Below are positions 24,938 to 35,706 of a stretch of DNA of 64,000 nucleotides, piece after piece (position 1 is the first letter of the stretch; the number at the start of each line of letters is the position of its first letter). Location: the NCBI GenBank assembly GCA_030248295.1, contig JASANH010000138.1, positions 372,001 through 436,000 on the forward strand, in the 5' to 3' direction. The translations under genes and the position numbers were made by a program. The notes beneath the pieces are model-generated. The model was not told the origin of the DNA and searched no databases. It was given only the letters and a program-made list of their open reading frames with translations. The stretch comes from Mesodorylaimus sp. YZB2_4 (Eukaryota > Nematoda > Enoplea > Dorylaimida > Dorylaimidae).

Positions 24938-25502
24938 ACCACAGTCGCAACTAGATGGAGACAGCGGACATTCGCCTGTGCCTGATCATGAGTGCTCATT
25001 TATTGTCTACAAAGAATTGATGAAACGACTTCAATTCCGAAAAGGAAATGACCGGTGTGCGTGCAATACTAGCAGCGAAACGGAGCAGACACGAGCATGT
25101 CTTTCGTTGAAAGGCGATCGCGGAGCAGTTGAAAGTTTGCATTCGCTACTAATGTTGCGGCTGCGTCTTGATGGAAGGGTATCACGCCCAGATTAACATA
25201 ATCTTTCTTAAACACTGGCAGCACCAATATTTGAGCAAACCTCCTTCCTAAGATTCGGACAAGGTTCTACCTGCTTTTAGTCCTGCCTGCACTTTTCCTT
25301 TTCTTGGAGAATGAGAGATCCAGTCAGGCTGTTGCTCTCCGTTAAATGATAACTAGGCTGCAGACTATACCTGGTTCTGTCCGGCCATATTCGCGCCAAG
25401 GGTGTTCACAAAAAAAATTACTGAATGAGACCACCAGACAAGCAAGCACTGTATTGAACGTCAACATAAACAATGAGCACGTTCCAACAACATTAGCAGA
25501 AG

Positions 25503-26771
25503 TCAATTAGTAGAATTTGAATCTTGAGCTGCGAGTCCTCTCCACTGCAGTATCTCCCTCCACAACTTATATCTTAAGCTCAGCGATGAGGGTATGTGTC
25601 CGAACAAGGCGTTGTTGTAGACGAGTTTGTCTCTGACTTCGGACTGTTTTAGAGCGTAGAGAGATCCGAGGTTGTGATAGGTGACATCCGGCAATTGCTT
25701 TGGCAGTAGACCTGTCACATAGAAATCGTCGACCCAGAAAAACTTTGTTCGTAATGCTTTTTGGTAAAAAGCTGCTAGCAAGTCGCCTGTTAGAATATAG
25801 GCGCTTCCGGAGCAGTAATTTGAGAAATGATCGTCTGGATATTCTTCCTTGGTCACGTACCATTTGCTCTGCGGATTACGAACCACTTGCATGCGATACC
25901 AGACCAGGCACAGAATCGATTTCGTCGAGGCCACGTGCCTGGATTGTAAATGCTTTAGGTGGTTGATCAAATTGAACGTATTCACGAATATGTCATCGTC
26001 CACTTTTAAGAGGTAACGAGCTTTCGGGCAGTAAGTGCTCGTCCATTTTAACCACATGACCGCTTTGTGGGTCAGGTTTCTGTAAGTATCCTCGAAATCC
26101 TCTTGTACTATATCTCGGTACCTCTGGCTCTCGGCCTTGACCGCTTCCATGAGACTACGATTATCGGAAGTTGAACCCATCATAAATATCACGATCAATT
26201 TGAAGTTCGCACCATAATCGTGGAAGTCGTAACCCTTGCCACCACCCCATGTTTCCCTGATCACTGTACGCCGTTTGTAATTAGCCGGATGTGTGTGTAC
26301 GATAGTCAAGAGGAATGGGTCAGCTCTGTTCGAGCACACATCTGTCTCCAAGATGGTGTAGTTGAAGTCGTGAGGATTAACTACTTCTAGTTCGGCATTC
26401 GTTCGTGGAGTAACTGACTGCGATGGAGGACTTTTTCGGAAATCCGCCATCGAAGGTCGGTAGAAAAGAGACCTGTGGACGAGACTACGCCGAGGATGAA
26501 TGCCCACTAGGTGCACCCGCTCATCAGTTGATAGAGGGTGATGACCGAGCGGCGACGACGTAATGAAAGTATGTACTGAGGTGGACAGCATGGATAAAGC
26601 GCAGAATGTCAAAGTTAATGCAATTAGAATGAGTTTGAGTCCATCTCGAACTGACCATGCTGACGATTTAAAACGTTTATTTCCACTTCGCCGAAGGCGA
26701 TAACACTTGTTCACACAATTCGTGCCCATTTCAAGCTTGCGAGCATGATTCGAGTCGGATGAAGTTGTCAA
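25503..26771 (-). CDS. Beta-1,3-galactosyltransferase-family glycosyltransferase (GT31)
   Basis: An intronless frame of 422 residues with type II Golgi topology: a basic cytosolic N-terminus of about 44 residues, a membrane anchor at about 45-70, then a stem and a luminal GT31 domain. Family motifs are present: RRTVIRETWG (residues about 167-176), KVDDDIFVN with the metal-binding DDD at 258-260, and VDDFYVTG at 347-354 in place of the usual EDVYxG motif. GT31 enzymes move galactose, GlcNAc or GalNAc from UDP-sugars onto acceptor sugars in beta-1,3 linkage. The donor and acceptor cannot be inferred here. N-glycosylation sites are present. Length matches the family, so the gene looks complete. 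Lack of introns suggests either ancient intron loss or a retrocopy that stayed open. Confidence 0.9.
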   Translation of the reverse strand: MTTSSDSNHARKLEMGTNCVNKCYRLRRSGNKRFKSSAWSVRDGLKLILIALTLTFCALSMLSTSVHTFITSSPLGHHPLSTDERVHLVGIHPRRSLVHRSLFYRPSMADFRKSPPSQSVTPRTNAELEVVNPHDFNYTILETDVCSNRADPFLLTIVHTHPANYKRRTVIRETWGGGKGYDFHDYGANFKLIVIFMMGSTSDNRSLMEAVKAESQRYRDIVQEDFEDTYRNLTHKAVMWLKWTSTYCPKARYLLKVDDDIFVNTFNLINHLKHLQSRHVASTKSILCLVWYRMQVVRNPQSKWYVTKEEYPDDHFSNYCSGSAYILTGDLLAAFYQKALRTKFFWVDDFYVTGLLPKQLPDVTYHNLGSLYALKQSEVRDKLVYNNALFGHIPSSLSLRYKLWREILQWRGLAAQDSNSTN

Positions 26772-27213
26772 TAGGACGAAAGGGAGTCGGGTATAAAACG
26801 ATCTTTTCTTTCCTTACTCACTTGAACCAAATAGGCGCTCGCTTTTGGAGCCTCATTCGACGACGGCGTCCTTTTTTGGTACTAGACACATATATTAGGC
26901 GACGGCGGGCAGGCGCCTGTTAGCTTCAGCGAAAATTGATTGAGTTAAAGCGGCCATTCCGTCCTTGGTGCCGTTCAAATGGATGACTGAGAACAAACCA
27001 AACGCGAAACTGGACACCGGCGGAACAGGAGGGGGCAAGTTCCTCTTTCACTATTTCGTTATCACATAAAAAGTACCAGTCTCATTTATGGCTCGTGCAC
27101 GAAGTCGTGCTGGAACTTTGTTTCCACAATAGCTGTAGACCATATCGTTTGCTTATTCGAGAATCGTGGACGTGATATATTGTGTTAGTGGCAGGCGGTG
27201 GTTTAGGTTTAAT
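26772..27213. other. Spacer between divergent genes
   Basis: No coding signal. It includes the upstream region of the galactosyltransferase gene; no distinct promoter element was recognised. Confidence 0.35.
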
Positions 27214-27693
27214 GGCGCCCGTGGGCCTCTTGGAGCCAGAACTCTTTTCGCCTCGCCAGCCGATGGACTTGGCCGAACCAGTGATTATTTCAGTTCGCAA
27301 ACGGCCCACGGCCAGTCGTCCAGGTTTATACTAGACCCGCATTCTTATTGCTCCCTTGGGTCTCGTTATAACATTCGATATTCGCTCTTGGTTTGATAGG
27401 CCCTGAGCACGCGAGCACAAAACTTGCTGCGAGCACATGCGAGTTGGACGCCGAATCACCATAGCCCCTGAGGCTTTCCGCGAATAAGACAGAGCATTTT
27501 TGAGGATTACCTCCTACTGCGTTTGGTTTCACATAGCTTATCCGTTCAGCACAAGGGAATGAGGTGTGTTTGTACAATGAGTTTTTGGAAGAGGACGCCC
27601 AAGCTTTGTACGCAGATGATTTGGGCGACATTTACGCACGACTAGAGGCTGTTTCAGAATCGGCCATTAAGCCAACACCTACATACTGCTTTT
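27214..27693 (+). CDS. Hypothetical small gene (unresolved exons)
   Basis: Two exon-like pieces are visible on the plus strand. The first (27214-27321) begins MAPVGLLEPELF and continues QPMDLAEPVIISVRKRP up to a possible donor. A following piece at about 27403-27460 can be joined in phase but runs into a stop. The last (about 27551-27693) encodes EVCLYNEFLEEDAQALY and ends IKPTPTYCF after a plausible acceptor (CCGTTCAG). I could not join all three in one frame and do not recognise the family. A small acidic soluble protein is the most likely reading. Confidence 0.3.
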
Positions 27694-28629
27694 AATTCTA
27701 TTGCGTTTGAATGATCGAAAATAGGAGTCCTTGTGGATTTGCATCATCTTGACACGCAGTCTGGTGTCCTCGCCATCAACTAATTCTCTCTAGTGGTCGA
27801 GGCGGCCGATGAATGCGCGACTCATCCCATCGCTCGTTCCCACATTCAAGTGCGTCGGCGGGTGGCAAGGCACGAAAGAGGTAATTCGATGCGCCTATGC
27901 CGACAACTGATCTGCACCATTTCCGCACCAGGGCGTATCCGATGGCAAATGCAATTCCGATAACGGTGCTTGGGTTGGTTCCAAGCCTCAACCAGCTAAC
28001 CCGCTCCGACTCCGCACACCGGAAGAAAACTTGATGAACAAGGCCTCCTTCGCTTTAGGAAACATCGATCGTCTCGCAAACATTCGAACGTGCCTCCAAT
28101 TCCAACCGGCCATGAAATGCTTTGTAATTAACCGTAAGAGAAACTTCCCCAGGCTAACGATGCTCATACACGTGGAGGCTAGATTCATACTGTCCCATGC
28201 ACTCGTGACTCACGATCAGATGCAAGACCAGCTCGAAAATAACGGGCACAAGGAAATTTACGAGGCTAGTTAATTTTATGGATTTCTTTATTCACCAACA
28301 AAACAATCCTAAAAAGGCTCTTGAAAAAAAGAGATTGCAAGAAAGCAAAAAACTGACCGTCTTAAGGAGAGCCTTGTAACGACGAAGAGGTTGCAAACAA
28401 CACTGTGAAGGAGACAGTGGGATGGGGATGAAGCCACACCAGGGTAGGGTGAGGTGCTAGGGACAAGATAAGAAAACGAATAAGCCTTCTAGAAAGCATG
28501 AAGGTTTTCTGCTAGTAGCATGTTTATTTCAGCAACACTCACGATCAGTCGTAAAATGACTGAAATCAATTAAATGTACTGATCCTATCTAAACAGTTTA
28601 TAAAGGTCTAACCTTATTCGCTGCACTGG
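27694..28629. other. Unresolved stretch with weak minus-strand coding potential
   Basis: On the minus strand, 28300-28215 encodes a hydrophobic piece (LTSLVNFLVPVIFELVLHLI) followed by a GTGAGT donor, and 28005-27776 has an open frame (VIGIAFAIGYALVRKW). They could be exons of a small membrane protein, but no start codon or consistent joining was found. The rest shows nothing. Confidence 0.3.
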
Positions 28630-29890
28630 TCACCGTCTGTCCCACAAGCAGCGTAAGAGGTGCATGCGTCTTTCAACTAAAAACACTCCAGTTCCCATTG
28701 CGATGCCCACCAAGTAAAGAATAAAGGCACCTTGCAAGACGGCCAGGGACAATGGTATTCTCAAGGAATCAACATCTCCATCTCTCGGGGTCAATTCGAC
28801 TTCTCGACTCATAGTGGACAATGAGAACTTTTCTGCGTATCGGGTCATAATCCTGAGTGCGTACTCGAAAAGCAAGGGAATGAATGTATTTATATCTGAT
28901 GTCCATTGAAAGCCTTTGGGTAGAGCGAATGCGAGCCAAGCATTTTGAGAGAAGTCGTCGTCAAACAATGCTAAAGAGCCGGGGACTTCGATCATGCCTT
29001 TGTACATCCGGGATTCATCTCCCCACAACACATAACGACGATCCTTGGCAAAACGGCTGATAAGTGCCTTCACGTTCTTATCGAACTTAACGAACCCACG
29101 TTTTGTTGCTTCCCGACCCAACTCTCCTACTTGACCCGACGAGAGAATGTATTCTTTCGAGGTCCAGTAGTTGTGCTCCGATAGAAGGATATATGATCCA
29201 TTATGATCCAAAGTATACTGTAGAAGCTCCTGGAGATTGTGGAAGGGTAGTTCTTCGCTTCGTTTTAATAAACAAGCTTTAATCAAGCCGGCGTAAGCCG
29301 AGCAGATGAAAAAAGACAGCCAGGCCATTGTTCCTTGGCGCAGAAGTCGACTGTAATCGTACAGCCTTAATCGATCGGCTATGCGAATACCCAACAGAGA
29401 AAAGATCAAAAATATGGCAATGGCTATCCATACTGAGAATTGGAATGGTCTAATGATAAGCAGAGAAATATCCTTGGGCTGCGGGGGATGCGCCAAGAGT
29501 CCGAATCGTAGGTAAGTAACTGGATAAGAATAATCCAAATATGGCATATAAGCGGGGTTCATGCTAAGCAGCGTGGCAGTAATGTTCATTTCCCCCCGTT
29601 GTACAGCGCCAGTTATTCCACCGCCTTGCACGCTCTGGTTTACACCAGCACTGCCATAAGAAAAAGCTCTTTTATAAGTCACTTCCCAATTCATCAATGA
29701 CGCTAAACTTTCGAAAATTTCCACATTCGAACCAATCCCGCCATGTCTTTTGCACTCGTTCCGATTCTCCAATCCGCTTAACACACAATGATAAGCCTGA
29801 GGCGGATCAATATATAAACCTGCCGTGATCTTAGTGGGGGATTTATCATGAGAAGTTTCATAAAATCTGCCCTTCATGATAGCCACAGAT
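28630..29890 (-). CDS. Divergent ionotropic glutamate receptor-like protein without an amino-terminal domain
   Basis: One large 3' exon, preceded by a clean acceptor (TTTTTATTGTAG), encodes 415 residues from the first ATG (29877). It shows the ionotropic-receptor order: S1 ligand-binding half (GLYIDPPQAYHC ... GEMNITATLLSM ... LDYSYPVTYLRFGLL), M1 (FSVWIAIAIFLIFSLLG), a segment WLSFFICSAYAGLIKACLL that occupies the M3 position of SYTANLAAF, the S2 half, and a last helix (GAFILYLVGIAMGTGVFL). Only about 17 residues separate M1 from M3, so the re-entrant M2 pore loop seems to be missing. There is no amino-terminal ATD. This resembles the ATD-lacking receptor group of nematodes and arthropod IRs, which serve chemo- or thermosensation. 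An upstream 5' exon is likely but was not found. Confidence 0.78.
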
Positions 29891-30796
29891 CTACAATAAA
29901 AACGTTAGTTGATATCAGGAAGGACAGGTCATATCCCGACGCGAGCAAGATATTTGTGGACACTAAACTGAACCGGGCGGATTTTGGACTTAAGCTATGT
30001 TTACATAACGTAAAATTAGCCAACTCGATGTCTAAGGGTCGCTGTCGACTGGGAACGCAAATAGGGCACACGCGCCAAGTTAAAAAATCAGCAGTTTTGT
30101 ATTACAAGTCAAGCTTGGAGAGCCCCGCGGTTGGCGGAGTGTTTTGAAGAGCGAGTGTGTGTTACAGTAAGCCGAGGAAGAACACCCGTCAAATGCTGCA
30201 CTTACTTCAGGAACCATAAGCGCAGTCACGGTGCAACTAACATCAACAGAGAAATGACTCACTCGAAAAAGGACTAGGTACCTGCTGCGATAATTGGCCG
30301 TGAAATCACTCTTCCCAGCACGACTTGCGTCGGTCATTCATTAGTTCAGTCGGGGGTCTGATGGAACATGAACTTATTTCAGAGCTCTGTTTCGGTTGCT
30401 CTTGCTCGAATTTAATTGTCCACTGTACTACTGGTGAGAAGCCTCGTGTGGAATGCATAGGCGCTAAACCTCGATGATTACAGTTTGACGGAATGATAGA
30501 CCGAATTAATCGATTTATTCGATCCACCTATGTGACTCCGCTGTCGAAATCGTAAGTTAAGCGGTGAGGTTATCTTTGTTAGCATTACATCGTTGAAACC
30601 GAATCGTTGGATTAACATGTTTTGGGCTATACATGTAAATTTAGGCGTGCCCCTGCTTGATCTTACGTTTGAGGTATCTGATACACGAGAGAGTATAAAT
30701 TTTCTCCTTTGTCACCTACTGTACGTGCAGTAGTAACATGTTACTTCAGACCAGAAGAGGGTTTAGGACCTTGCTTTCAGGGTCAACAGCCGCCAT
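29891..30796. other. Intergenic region between divergent receptor and LAPTM-like genes
   Basis: This contains the 5' part of the ionotropic receptor gene (exon not identified) and the leader of the LAPTM-like gene, including a probable acceptor GCTTTCAG at about 30773-30780. No other coding signal. Confidence 0.4.
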
Positions 30797-31546
30797 ATGG
30801 CATTGGAGCCACTTTGCTGCATACAGTCGTGCAGGATCCGCAGCGGATGTCTGGCAGTGGGCGTATTCGAACTGATAGGCGTCTTCTGTATTTTGGTTTA
30901 TGCGATATCGGAATTAGCAAGAATCTTCGCACGAGGAGAAGATTACAACGATATTCACAGCTACGCTGACTTCGCAGAACATCCAGCTTCCTACGTGATC
31001 GTAGTTATTGTATGCATCGTATGGAGCGCATCCATTTTTCTATTTTTGGTTGGCGTACGACGATTCCACGCCCGTCTAACAAAAATGCATTTGATGACGC
31101 AAGTCGTGGCGTCTATTGTGTGTTTTATTGTGGTAATTGCCGTAGCAGTGCAACTAGCTGGATACTACAAGGGCCAAGGTACTGAATCCAATGCGGATAC
31201 GGGCGATACCGAGTCTACAACAGTTACCACACCAGTGACGACCGACCAAGATGAGCAGGACGACCACGAAGTATACAAGAGACGCATGACAGAGCAAGTG
31301 GGGTTGCTCTCTTGCTGTCTCTATTTAATGGCAGTTCAGGCTTGGGGAGTAACTGTGGTCTTCGACTGCTATAAGTATTTCAAGCTGTGTCAGGTTCTAG
31401 TCAACTTGGCTTCAGTGAAAGGAAGACTCCCGGCGCAAAGTACGCAAAGTCACGCCACTGGAGGTACTCGTAGCATCGCTATTGTTCCCGTTAGCGTCAA
31501 AGAACCAGCCAAATCATTTAGCGGAGATACAGCGAAACAAGTGTGA
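30797..31546 (+). CDS. LAPTM-like four-pass membrane protein
   Basis: A 249-residue frame in one exon. The N-terminus has a paired-cysteine motif just before the first helix (LCCIQSCRIRSGCLAVG), like the CCxCCHVRTGT motif of lysosomal LAPTM4/5 proteins. Predicted helices lie at about 17-39, 66-87, 101-122 and 167-190. Between helices 3 and 4 is a 40-residue Thr/Asp/Glu-rich luminal loop. The last helix is followed by DCYKYF, matching the CYKYI motif of LAPTMs. The cytoplasmic tail lacks an obvious PPxY motif, unlike vertebrate LAPTMs. A function in late endosomes or lysosomes is inferred from the resemblance. A pyrimidine tract plus AG shortly before the ATG suggests a 5' UTR intron or trans-splice acceptor. 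Confidence 0.7.
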   Translation: MALEPLCCIQSCRIRSGCLAVGVFELIGVFCILVYAISELARIFARGEDYNDIHSYADFAEHPASYVIVVIVCIVWSASIFLFLVGVRRFHARLTKMHLMTQVVASIVCFIVVIAVAVQLAGYYKGQGTESNADTGDTESTTVTTPVTTDQDEQDDHEVYKRRMTEQVGLLSCCLYLMAVQAWGVTVVFDCYKYFKLCQVLVNLASVKGRLPAQSTQSHATGGTRSIAIVPVSVKEPAKSFSGDTAKQV

Positions 31547-32924
31547 TAAGGTCAAGAGTGCTAACAGCGGCGGCTAGTTTATATAGCGTTAACTTGAGGC
31601 TGAAGGACCTTGGTATAATTGGGTTCTTTCTGGTTACGTTCCCCAAGTTGGTCTTATTACTTAGCACGTAACAGAAACAGACGTCGGAAGCATTTCTGTG
31701 CATACACGCCCTCATCAGCTAGGACAGAATAGGGGGAGAGAAGCCAAGAACTAGCGCACACTAACCACTTTGATACTAACAAGCACCGAAGCTCTTATGG
31801 AACAGGGATTCGGAATCGCCTCTGTCATTGCTTCCATACCCTCTCCTGCACGCTGTGCATTTGTTGATGTGGATGCTGCGGAGCGTGCTTCTTTGTCTTT
31901 TGTGTTGAAAACATCATAGTGCCCACTATATTCCTCGTATCCTCTAGTTTTGTTGTCTTACTCGACTTATGCGATTCGTCAAATAACAGCTGCTACCAGG
32001 AGTTTGCTATTGTGAAAGTATTCTGCTGCATATTCATGTCATGCCTGCTCCATGTACAGTATTAGGCGTACCACGCAATCTGCCCTGCTGTTGACGCATT
32101 TTCAATTTTGCAGCCTCCAGTTTGACAAAAATTAATACGAGCCGTCACATTCGTTCATAGGTACATCCCATCTCCTTTCACGGAGCCTCGAACTTTATTA
32201 TCAGAACTTGATTAAGGTCAAAGCCAGCTCATTCTATTTCCGACCACCTTTACATTCCTAATTAGTCTTATTGATTCTCGTTCTTCCAACGTTGTGTCAG
32301 GGCAATAATATGCGTCCGCTGAAAAACTGCTCTTTGCTGCGCCCACTTAATAGGCACTTTTCAAAGACAGGACGTGCCTGGGTTCGACTCGCACAAAGCA
32401 GCTGCCATAAAAACTTAATTGATTTATTCAACCGTGTCGCAGAAAAGAGTGAAGCCAGTCGGCCTAGGTGCTTGAGAGAAGTAATCAATAACGGCATGTT
32501 TGGCGAATGATATACTTCCTTATCAGGAGCAAAGAAACAATGCTCTGGTCGTATCACTACAACACATACTCGTATACATAGAAAGATAGGCGTGTCACTC
32601 GGAAAAACATAAAAGAAAATGAACACGCTCGGCTGCACCAGGCTCCATAACTACTTTTTCTCCTTGTTATCATAATGAGAAGACTTTCTCCATTTCATGG
32701 AGTCAGAATTTTCCTGTGGTTTCTCCTCGAACCTACCGTCGTTATGCGACCATAGCTCGGACTTGACCACCACACCAACCGCCGTGGCACTGTTCTCATG
32801 TGCGTCGCAATCTGGGCGAATCTCGGTGGCGCTGGCTGATAAGGAATCATGGGAGATATCACGAGAACATACTTGGCCAACAACCATCTCAAAACAATGC
32901 TCAGGTTGACGTATCAAATCGATA
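31547..32924. other. No recognisable gene
   Basis: Short frames only. It lies between the 3' ends of two convergent genes, so UTRs are expected at both edges. Confidence 0.45.
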
Positions 32925-33758
32925 TTAGTCTTGGCTAATTGCTTGCCTTCCGAGGGCATTGGTCGACACGGCGGTGTGGATTGAGTCAGCATCGTGCTTC
33001 TGGTTGACATGATTAACACGTCCAGGGTGCAATAGGTCAAGCGATTTCACTAGTTTGATGCGATTGGAGATAAAGATGCACTAAAAAAGTTGCGACCCTT
33101 ACTCAGGAAGGAGGGCGTACTGAACAGACGAGCTCGAGCACGTCTCACAGTTCGCTCAGACTACGTAGCTGCCCTGTTTGAAGTCATGATTGTTCTAGCG
33201 GAAGCAACATCGCGAGATGTAATTTCCACTTGACTTACGATTAGAATTGCCTGCGATAAAAGAGGCAACACTAACGATAAGACCATCGAGGAAGCGTTCG
33301 TGAAAAGCCAAACATCAGCTACATAAAATGCTCTTTTGCGACCAGACGAGGCTTGCATACGGAGGCCACGAAATGACAAACGATTGCGAATACGGTGGCT
33401 ACTTACTCGAAAAACGTATAGCACGCTGGGTCGTAATCGTAAACGGGAGACGAGGAGGGACTTGGAGGCTCAGAGTCGGTCAGTTGCTCGATTAGAAGAA
33501 ACGCATTTGGAAATGGCGCCGAGTGAGAAAGGACAGAAACAGAGAAGGCGAGCTACCACGAGCCCCTAGGGCATTTACACGAGATTGAATGACCCCAATG
33601 GCGCTGCTGGCCCATCCGAGGGCAGATGCGCCTTTAGAGATCCCATAAAAGTTGGGCAGCTGAGGCGGAAACAAAAAAGGTAACACCCGGGATACGAGCA
33701 CGACATCGATGATGAACTTCTTTTCACTCCTTTTTATCAGCTTGTTCAAAGAACACAA
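32925..33758 (-). CDS. Multipass receptor-like membrane protein, C-terminal exons
   Basis: Last exons of a polytopic protein. A frame at 33758-33560 carries a hydrophobic run (FIIDVVLVSRVLPFLFPP, then ALGWASSAIGVIQS). An exon at about 33340-33239 encodes RAFYVADVWLFTNASS and a helix (MVLSLVLPLLSQAILI) ending at a GTAAGTC donor. It joins in phase to the final exon 33080-32925 (acceptor CTTTTTTAG), which continues CIFISNRIKLVKSLDLL and ends with a polar tail ISQD. The helix followed by a basic cytoplasmic stretch looks like TM7 of a serpentine receptor. The joint between the first two exons is unresolved and the 5' part was not found, so the family assignment is tentative. Confidence 0.42.
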
Positions 33759-33759
33759 A

Positions 33760-34506
33760 ATGTTGGAGAGTATATGCGCTCAGTGCTGACAAAATGTCAT
33801 TTCACTGCCCTCGCAATGAGAATACAGAAAATCCATTTTGCTTTGAATCCCATCGGAACGCGTATGGCTTGTGAGAATAATGAAAAAGACCATGTACGAG
33901 TATTTCTCTAGTTAAATAAAAAATGACGGACTTCACCCCTGCGAATACGCAAGAACAATAGATGGCCTTCTTGTTTTGTTTCTGAAAAGACTGGATTTGG
34001 TTGGACTAGCTCGTGCATAGGGTTAAAGACAGACAGAAGTGTCAAACAGCGTACAACGCAGTGTACTTTTGTGAAAGCGTAGATTTCGATGCTGTGCAGT
34101 GCTACTGGAGAGACTTTACGCGATCTCCAAAGTCTGTAGGTGCTTTGATTTGCTCTGCACTCAAACTGAGCAAACTCTGCTATAATCATTGAAAATTTGG
34201 GCTGCCCATTGGATTCAACGATTTGTTTATCAAACGCTGGTTGTGAATCTGAAAGACAGGGTTGTGAACACAAAAACAAGCCATTGCATCACTGCGCCGC
34301 GTGGTAAGAGGACACTGCAGCAGGGTGGGGCAGGGTCGAGAATCACCCAGCAAAGTTTCCCTCAACAAGTATACCGAACCCGACTTTTCAGTAGATGGAC
34401 GTGTCGTAAGCATCTTTTTTCTTATCGTTTTGCTGTGGTGAGATAGTTCATGGCATTTTATAAACCAATACAAATACAGCACATACAGATTTAAATTGTT
34501 TAAGTT
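33760..34506. other. No recognisable gene
   Basis: One long minus-strand frame (34279-33908) has no domain signal. The 5' exons of the receptor-like gene could be here but were not identified. Confidence 0.4.
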
Positions 34507-34590
34507 GGCTCGTGGCCCAGGGTGGTCTAGGCGTTTGCCTCTCACTAGGTGCGCACTTACTGGCGAGGCGAGTGTTCGACTCGTAGCACA
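34507..34590 (+). repeat. tRNA-derived SINE-like element, copy 1
   Basis: The sequence has an A-box-like block (GTGGCCCAGGGTGGTCTAGG) and a B-box-like block (GTGTTCGACTC) at tRNA spacing, with TGCCTCTCAC between. It shares long blocks with the minus-strand copy at 34.84-34.92 kb. The cloverleaf is imperfect in the acceptor and T stems, so a tRNA-derived SINE head or tRNA pseudogene is more likely than a working tRNA. Confidence 0.6.
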
Positions 34591-34837
34591 GCAAATCATC
34601 TCGTGTGCAGTACTGCACCCCACTACTCTCAAGTGAGCATACTCGCGTTGTGATGCGGTAAAACATGGACGGGAACATGGTGAACATCCGTCCTTTATCG
34701 CAAGTTAGAAGACCATCAAATAGATGTAAGATCTGTCAAAAAGGTGTCATGCCATGCCATACTTTATCCATAGCCAAGCACTATACAGCGCACTCGAGGG
34801 CTAATGAACGCATATTTGACAATCATTTTTTACCAAG

Positions 34838-34918
34838 GCGGGAGTCGAACGCGCCCCTGTAAGTGCGCACCCAGCGTGAGAGGCAGACGTCTTAACCCGC
34901 TAGGCCGCGGCCCCGGGC
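34838..34918 (-). repeat. tRNA-derived SINE-like element, copy 2 (inverted)
   Basis: Read on the minus strand it has GGCCTAGCGGGTTAAGACG (A box and D arm) and GCGCGTTCGACTCCCGCC (B box and T arm), with TGCCTCTCAC and TGCGCACTTAC between, both shared with copy 1. The T arm looks better preserved than in copy 1, but the variable region is long and the anticodon arm is unclear. Confidence 0.6.
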
Positions 34919-35517
34919 CGTACTGTCAGTTTGCACTGTCTTTACTGCTCTTCAAGTTTCCCAGATGCAGGCATACTGTCGGCTGTGTTGCGTTCTGCTC
35001 TCTCTAGATACAGTATGTACCCAAGTGCAGTTATCTAGAAGCGGATACTGTAGGCGATACACTAGCTGGAAAAGGGGGGGGGGGTGAAGCGCCCCGTGCC
35101 AAAGAGTGCGACATACACACCCACAACAGCTTTTTAACTTGAATCACCTACGAACGGAAGTGGCACGGAAAACGACTGGTGTGATTGACGTAGTTCCGTG
35201 CATTTAACCGTGTCTGAAATTTCGGAATGCTTCCTTTTTTACCTTACTTTTTGTAGGGCTGCCTGTAGGGTGCCAGCGCTCGCGATCTTCAGAGCTTTTA
35301 CAGAGTTCGCAGCTGGACAGGTGGAAATGAGACATGCTCAAAATCACGTAGGATGCAGAGCATACGCACAGGCGCGTTACTGGGCGTCTATGCACCTCAT
35401 TGTACGTGCATGTGACGCATTAGGGTAACGTGCTATTTTCGTTGGCGGCCCTTCGTGGGGCAGCTTCACACTGAAGATTCTTTCTTTTTGTCCACCGGGG
35501 ACACAGCTGAGAACACC
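34919..35517. other. No recognisable gene; includes G11 tract
   Basis: A run of 11 G lies at 35074-35084. No coding signal. Confidence 0.45.
35074..35084 (+). repeat. Poly-G tract (G11)
   Basis: Eleven consecutive G residues in a gene-free stretch. Confidence 0.9.
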
Positions 35518-35650
35518 ATGGACAAGCGTCGAATGACCACTGGAGACCCAACTGTGAACTCACAGCAGTCTACCAGTCCGGCATCCACCTCCCTAGTAGA
35601 AGCACCTCGAGGGCACTCGGGTGAATCAAGGCTTGACTTAAGACCCATGC
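35518..35650 (+). CDS. Candidate first exon of an unidentified gene
   Basis: ATG in an ideal context (CACCATGG) opens a frame rich in Ser, Thr and Gln (MDKRRMTTGDPTVNSQQS) that runs to a strong donor (CGG|GTAAGG at 35651). No following exon could be joined before the minus-strand Kunitz gene. If not spliced, the frame ends at 35706. Function unknown. Confidence 0.28.
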
Positions 35651-35706
35651 GGGTAAGGTTTATCTATGGCGCACCTAGACCTACTAACGAACGCCGCCTA
35701 TTGTGA

